Shown in pieces: positions 14,983 through 16,645 of a stretch of 16,645 bases of DNA. The stretch's first letter is position 1. Each line of letters opens with the position of its first letter. The notes under the pieces were generated by a model, which made no database searches, was not told the DNA's origin, and saw nothing but the letters and a program-made list of their open reading frames with translations. Position numbers and translations under genes: made by a program. The DNA is from JANQLU01 sp964434955 (lineage in GTDB: Bacteria; Planctomycetota; Planctomycetia; Pirellulales; Pirellulaceae). The DNA lies in assembly GCA_964434955.1 (NCBI GenBank), contig CAYSXI010000117.1:1-16645 (forward strand), in the 5' to 3' direction.

Positions 14983-15732
14983 ATGTACGAACCCCTATAT
15001 GTTTTGGATTCTTATGAATCTTGCGCACAATTTCGACATTCAAGCAATTGCGAATCGCAAGTGCAAAGATCGAGTACACAGCTCGATACTTTAATTAAGA
15101 TTCGAGAAAACCTGGCGAGTTGTTTTGGCAACGACAAGGTTGACTTTTTTTTCCGGATTGCCAGCGGCGAGACATCTTTCGCCGATATTGCTCGGTCGCT
15201 AGGTCTCCACCGCGGAACCGTTAGTCGAAACTATCGCAAGGCTTTGGCCCATGCGAAACGCAAATACTGCGAATTGCTCTTGGATAAGATTTTTGATCGC
15301 GCCGGTGCTTTTAGTCGGCAAGTTCTCGATCCATGGGCAATTCAGCCAATAAATTCAGGGTACGCAGTGAAGTCAGGCTTCCATGATTCAACTTCTCTAG
15401 GCTCGAATCAGCAAGCGAGATGGTGCGAAATACTCGAACGAACTTTTGACGTCATATCGAGTAACTCTCGCCCGCACTTTTTGAGTTCTTTAAGGAACCC
15501 AAATGGGTATGCCCTCGACGTGGTTCGTGTTTTTCAAGACCTAGGTGACGCGGAATACTACGGAAACTTGCATCGCCAAGGATCCATCTACTGCATACAT
15601 GAGTCCAAGGAGATCGAACTCGCGCCCTTTGGAGTTGCTCGAAAGTATCAAACGCCGCACCAACGTTTGAGCATGTGCGCACGCTTTAAACATCGTGACC
15701 AAAACAATTCCGAATCGTTGCGCAACAACTGA
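14983..15732 (+). CDS. Sigma-region-4-like HTH protein with orphan C-terminal domain
   Basis: This is a 249-residue soluble protein. Residues 54-95 (DFFFRIASGETSFADIARSLGL, then HRGTVSRNYRKALAHAKRK) look like the region 4 helix-turn-helix of sigma-70-family factors, which contacts -35 promoter elements. No region 2 (core and -10 binding) is visible in the 50 residues before it. It is therefore more likely a regulator with a sigma-4-like HTH than a true sigma factor. The C-terminal 150 residues (RARWCEILERTF-type helices, RNPNGYALDVVRVFQDL, then SIYCIHES) match nothing I know. GAGAGG stands 6 bases before the ATG at 14983, an excellent start. It is followed 97 bases later by the VWA gene in the same direction and is divergent from the ATPase gene. 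Confidence 0.75.
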   Translation: MYEPLYVLDSYESCAQFRHSSNCESQVQRSSTQLDTLIKIRENLASCFGNDKVDFFFRIASGETSFADIARSLGLHRGTVSRNYRKALAHAKRKYCELLLDKIFDRAGAFSRQVLDPWAIQPINSGYAVKSGFHDSTSLGSNQQARWCEILERTFDVISSNSRPHFLSSLRNPNGYALDVVRVFQDLGDAEYYGNLHRQGSIYCIHESKEIELAPFGVARKYQTPHQRLSMCARFKHRDQNNSESLRNN

Positions 15733-15757
15733 GTTAGTTACAGAGGCGTGAATCATC

Positions 15758-15778
15758 TGCATGTTTCTTTTTCATGCA
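15758..15778. repeat. Small inverted repeat between HTH and VWA genes
   Basis: TGCATG (15758-15763) and CATGCA (15773-15778) flank a pyrimidine loop (TTTCTTTTT) in the 97-base gap. It is too short to call a terminator. The two genes may still be cotranscribed. Confidence 0.25.
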
Positions 15779-15829
15779 AGCCCGCCTGCAACCGACTCAA
15801 GTTGTCTTCTTCCAGAAAAGGATAGTTAA

Positions 15830-16552
15830 ATGAACAGTCATTCGTACAACGCTTTCGAAAAATCTCAATTGGGCGGAAATAATCTCGCGAGCCTTCAAGA
15901 TCGCAAAGTCGAAGCTGATCATTCGACGACCTGCAATGCCGGTAGCACTGTGGTGCCAGAAGGCGGAGCACGCCTGGGCTCAATCTCGCTGATAAAACCG
16001 GTTGAAGTGTTTTCCCGCATGATTTGTTTGGTGATGTTTTTGTTCGATATCTCATTCAGCATGAGTTGGAACAAAAAATTCAAAAAGGCCAAATCGGGGC
16101 TCCATCGTTTTGCCAAATCGTTAACACCGCTTGGCGACCAATGTCGCGTCGGGCTGATTGAATTCAATGATCGCGTACTATTGAATTTACCGCTTTCAGA
16201 CCCTGCCTACTTCGAGCGAAATATCCAGCTGAGCGAACCAGACGGAGCTACCAATATCCTTGATGCCTTGTCACTGGGTGGAGATGAATTCGCAAATCAT
16301 TCAACCGAAGGGCGGCGAGAGGAGCTGTTCGTCGTACTCACTGATGGAGACGACACATGCCACTCTCGAGACGCATTGTTTGATGAGGCTGCGAAGCAAA
16401 AGGCAGCCGGCCGTTTAGTCATGTGTATTGGGTACGGAGACGATGCCGAGATCGATGTTCTAAGAACATTGGCATCACCTGGGCTTTGTTTCGAAAAAGG
16501 AGCAAATGGCAATGAGATTCAAAAATTCCTTCATCTCCTTTTTAGAATCTAA
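15830..16552 (+). CDS. von Willebrand factor A domain protein (3' end possibly chimeric)
   Basis: This 240-residue protein has a presumably disordered N-terminus (1-55) and one VWA domain (about 60-236). The metal-ion-dependent adhesion site is complete: DISFS (73-77), T141 in DGATN, and D172 in LTDGDD, so Mg-dependent ligand binding is plausible. There is no signal peptide or membrane segment, so it should be cytosolic, like TerY- or MoxR-associated VWA proteins. AGGA lies 8 bases before the ATG at 15830. It follows the HTH gene and points away from the ATPase gene, with which it may form a functional set. The last 15 codons overlap a stretch that also reads as MetH on the other strand, so the true C-terminus may differ from FLHLLFRI. 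Confidence 0.85.
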   Translation: MNSHSYNAFEKSQLGGNNLASLQDRKVEADHSTTCNAGSTVVPEGGARLGSISLIKPVEVFSRMICLVMFLFDISFSMSWNKKFKKAKSGLHRFAKSLTPLGDQCRVGLIEFNDRVLLNLPLSDPAYFERNIQLSEPDGATNILDALSLGGDEFANHSTEGRREELFVVLTDGDDTCHSRDALFDEAAKQKAAGRLVMCIGYGDDAEIDVLRTLASPGLCFEKGANGNEIQKFLHLLFRI

Positions 16553-16645
16553 CATTCCCTCATCCATATTAACATCAATAATTTGCGCTCCCCCTTCTAC
16601 TTGATGTTGAGCTACGGTTAAGGCTTCTTCATAATTACCTTCTTT
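16508..16645 (-). pseudogene. metH: Internal fragment of cobalamin-dependent methionine synthase, probable assembly chimera
   Basis: Read inward from the window edge, the minus strand gives 46 codons including EGNYEEALTVAQHQVEGGA, QIIDVNMDEGMLDSK and KEFLNLIA. These match the start of the pterin (methyltetrahydrofolate) binding region of MetH, which transfers a methyl group to homocysteine through cobalamin. After NLIA, where the family continues with SEPDI and the rest of a roughly 1200-residue protein, the frame reads ICSFFETKPR and stops at 16475-16477. The fragment is therefore cut at both ends. Codons are AT-rich (TTA, AAA, ATT, GAA), unlike the neighbours and closer to a low-GC bacterium. 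It overlaps the 3' end of the VWA gene. I infer a chimeric contig end rather than a natural gene remnant. Confidence 0.75.

Larger units (their letters stand above)
10364..16510 (+). mobile_element. Probable genomic island integrated at tRNA-Arg (right end not seen)
   Basis: The tRNA-Arg and adjacent tyrosine integrase mark the left end. The cargo consists of a broken nuclease gene, an orphan small protein, a membrane ParA-like ATPase, an HTH protein and a VWA protein. None of these are housekeeping genes, in contrast to the region left of the tRNA. No direct repeat of the tRNA 3' end was found downstream, so the right boundary is unknown. The given end is only where the sequence appears to become chimeric. 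Confidence 0.45.

Noticed and set aside
10438..16645. Second copy of the tRNA-Arg 3' end (right attachment site)
   Set aside because: I looked for repeats of the T arm and acceptor sequence downstream and found none. The right end must lie outside the window or was lost at the chimeric junction.
1..16645. CRISPR array, rRNA genes or insertion sequences
   Set aside because: No regularly spaced direct repeats, no rRNA-like stretches and no transposase genes were seen.

Overview
The window looks like a piece of a planctomycete chromosome, probably Pirellulales or a close relative. The reasons are a secreted matrixin-type protease ending in a PEP-CTERM sorting signal, an FHA protein, a secreted protein with a galactose-binding-like domain, a tyrosine integrase with the YxIRH signature that I associate with planctomycetes, long intergenic spacers and moderate GC. 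The odd length and the open reading frames at both edges suggest a whole metagenomic contig. The genus cannot be read from the sequence.

Bases 1-10363 (backbone). On the minus strand are the start of a secreted protein (1-574) and an 80-residue protein of unknown function (624-866). Divergent from them is a tight plus-strand operon: hypoxanthine phosphoribosyltransferase (1084-1614), a GT-B glycosyltransferase that overlaps it by 4 bases (1611-2792), and a second GT4-like glycosyltransferase (2838-3983). A hairpin-rich spacer follows. Then comes a 29-residue, extremely basic protein with a GTG start (4241-4330, minus) that resembles the AURKAIP1/COX24-type ribosomal protein bS22. Next are a secreted protein of about 18 ankyrin repeats (4589-6577, minus) and, divergent from it, a Spy/CpxP-like periplasmic protein with a textbook terminator (6861-7732). 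The backbone ends with an FHA protein (7839-8489, minus) and the PEP-CTERM metalloprotease, which has its own promoter and terminator (8912-10206).

Bases 10364 to about 16510 (probable integrated island). A tRNA-Arg (anticodon UCG) is followed 166 bases later by a tyrosine integrase, the usual layout for an island inserted at a tRNA 3' end. The cargo is a PD-(D/E)XK-like nuclease gene broken by one extra A in a run of five, a small unrecognised protein, a membrane-anchored ParA-like ATPase (HTH-like N-terminus, KGGVGKTT P-loop, four C-terminal membrane segments), and, divergent from the ATPase, a sigma-region-4-like HTH protein and a von Willebrand A protein with an intact MIDAS. The 333-base divergent spacer between the ATPase and the HTH gene carries three inverted repeats. 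ATPase, HTH protein and VWA protein are the best candidate here for an undescribed system. No effector activity is evident, so defence, stress sensing or element maintenance are all only guesses.

Bases 16508-16645. The last 138 bases read, on the minus strand, as an internal piece of cobalamin-dependent methionine synthase (MetH) with AT-rich codons. The similarity stops abruptly inside the 3' end of the VWA gene. This most likely marks a chimeric assembly junction at the contig end, so the last residues of the VWA protein should be treated with caution.
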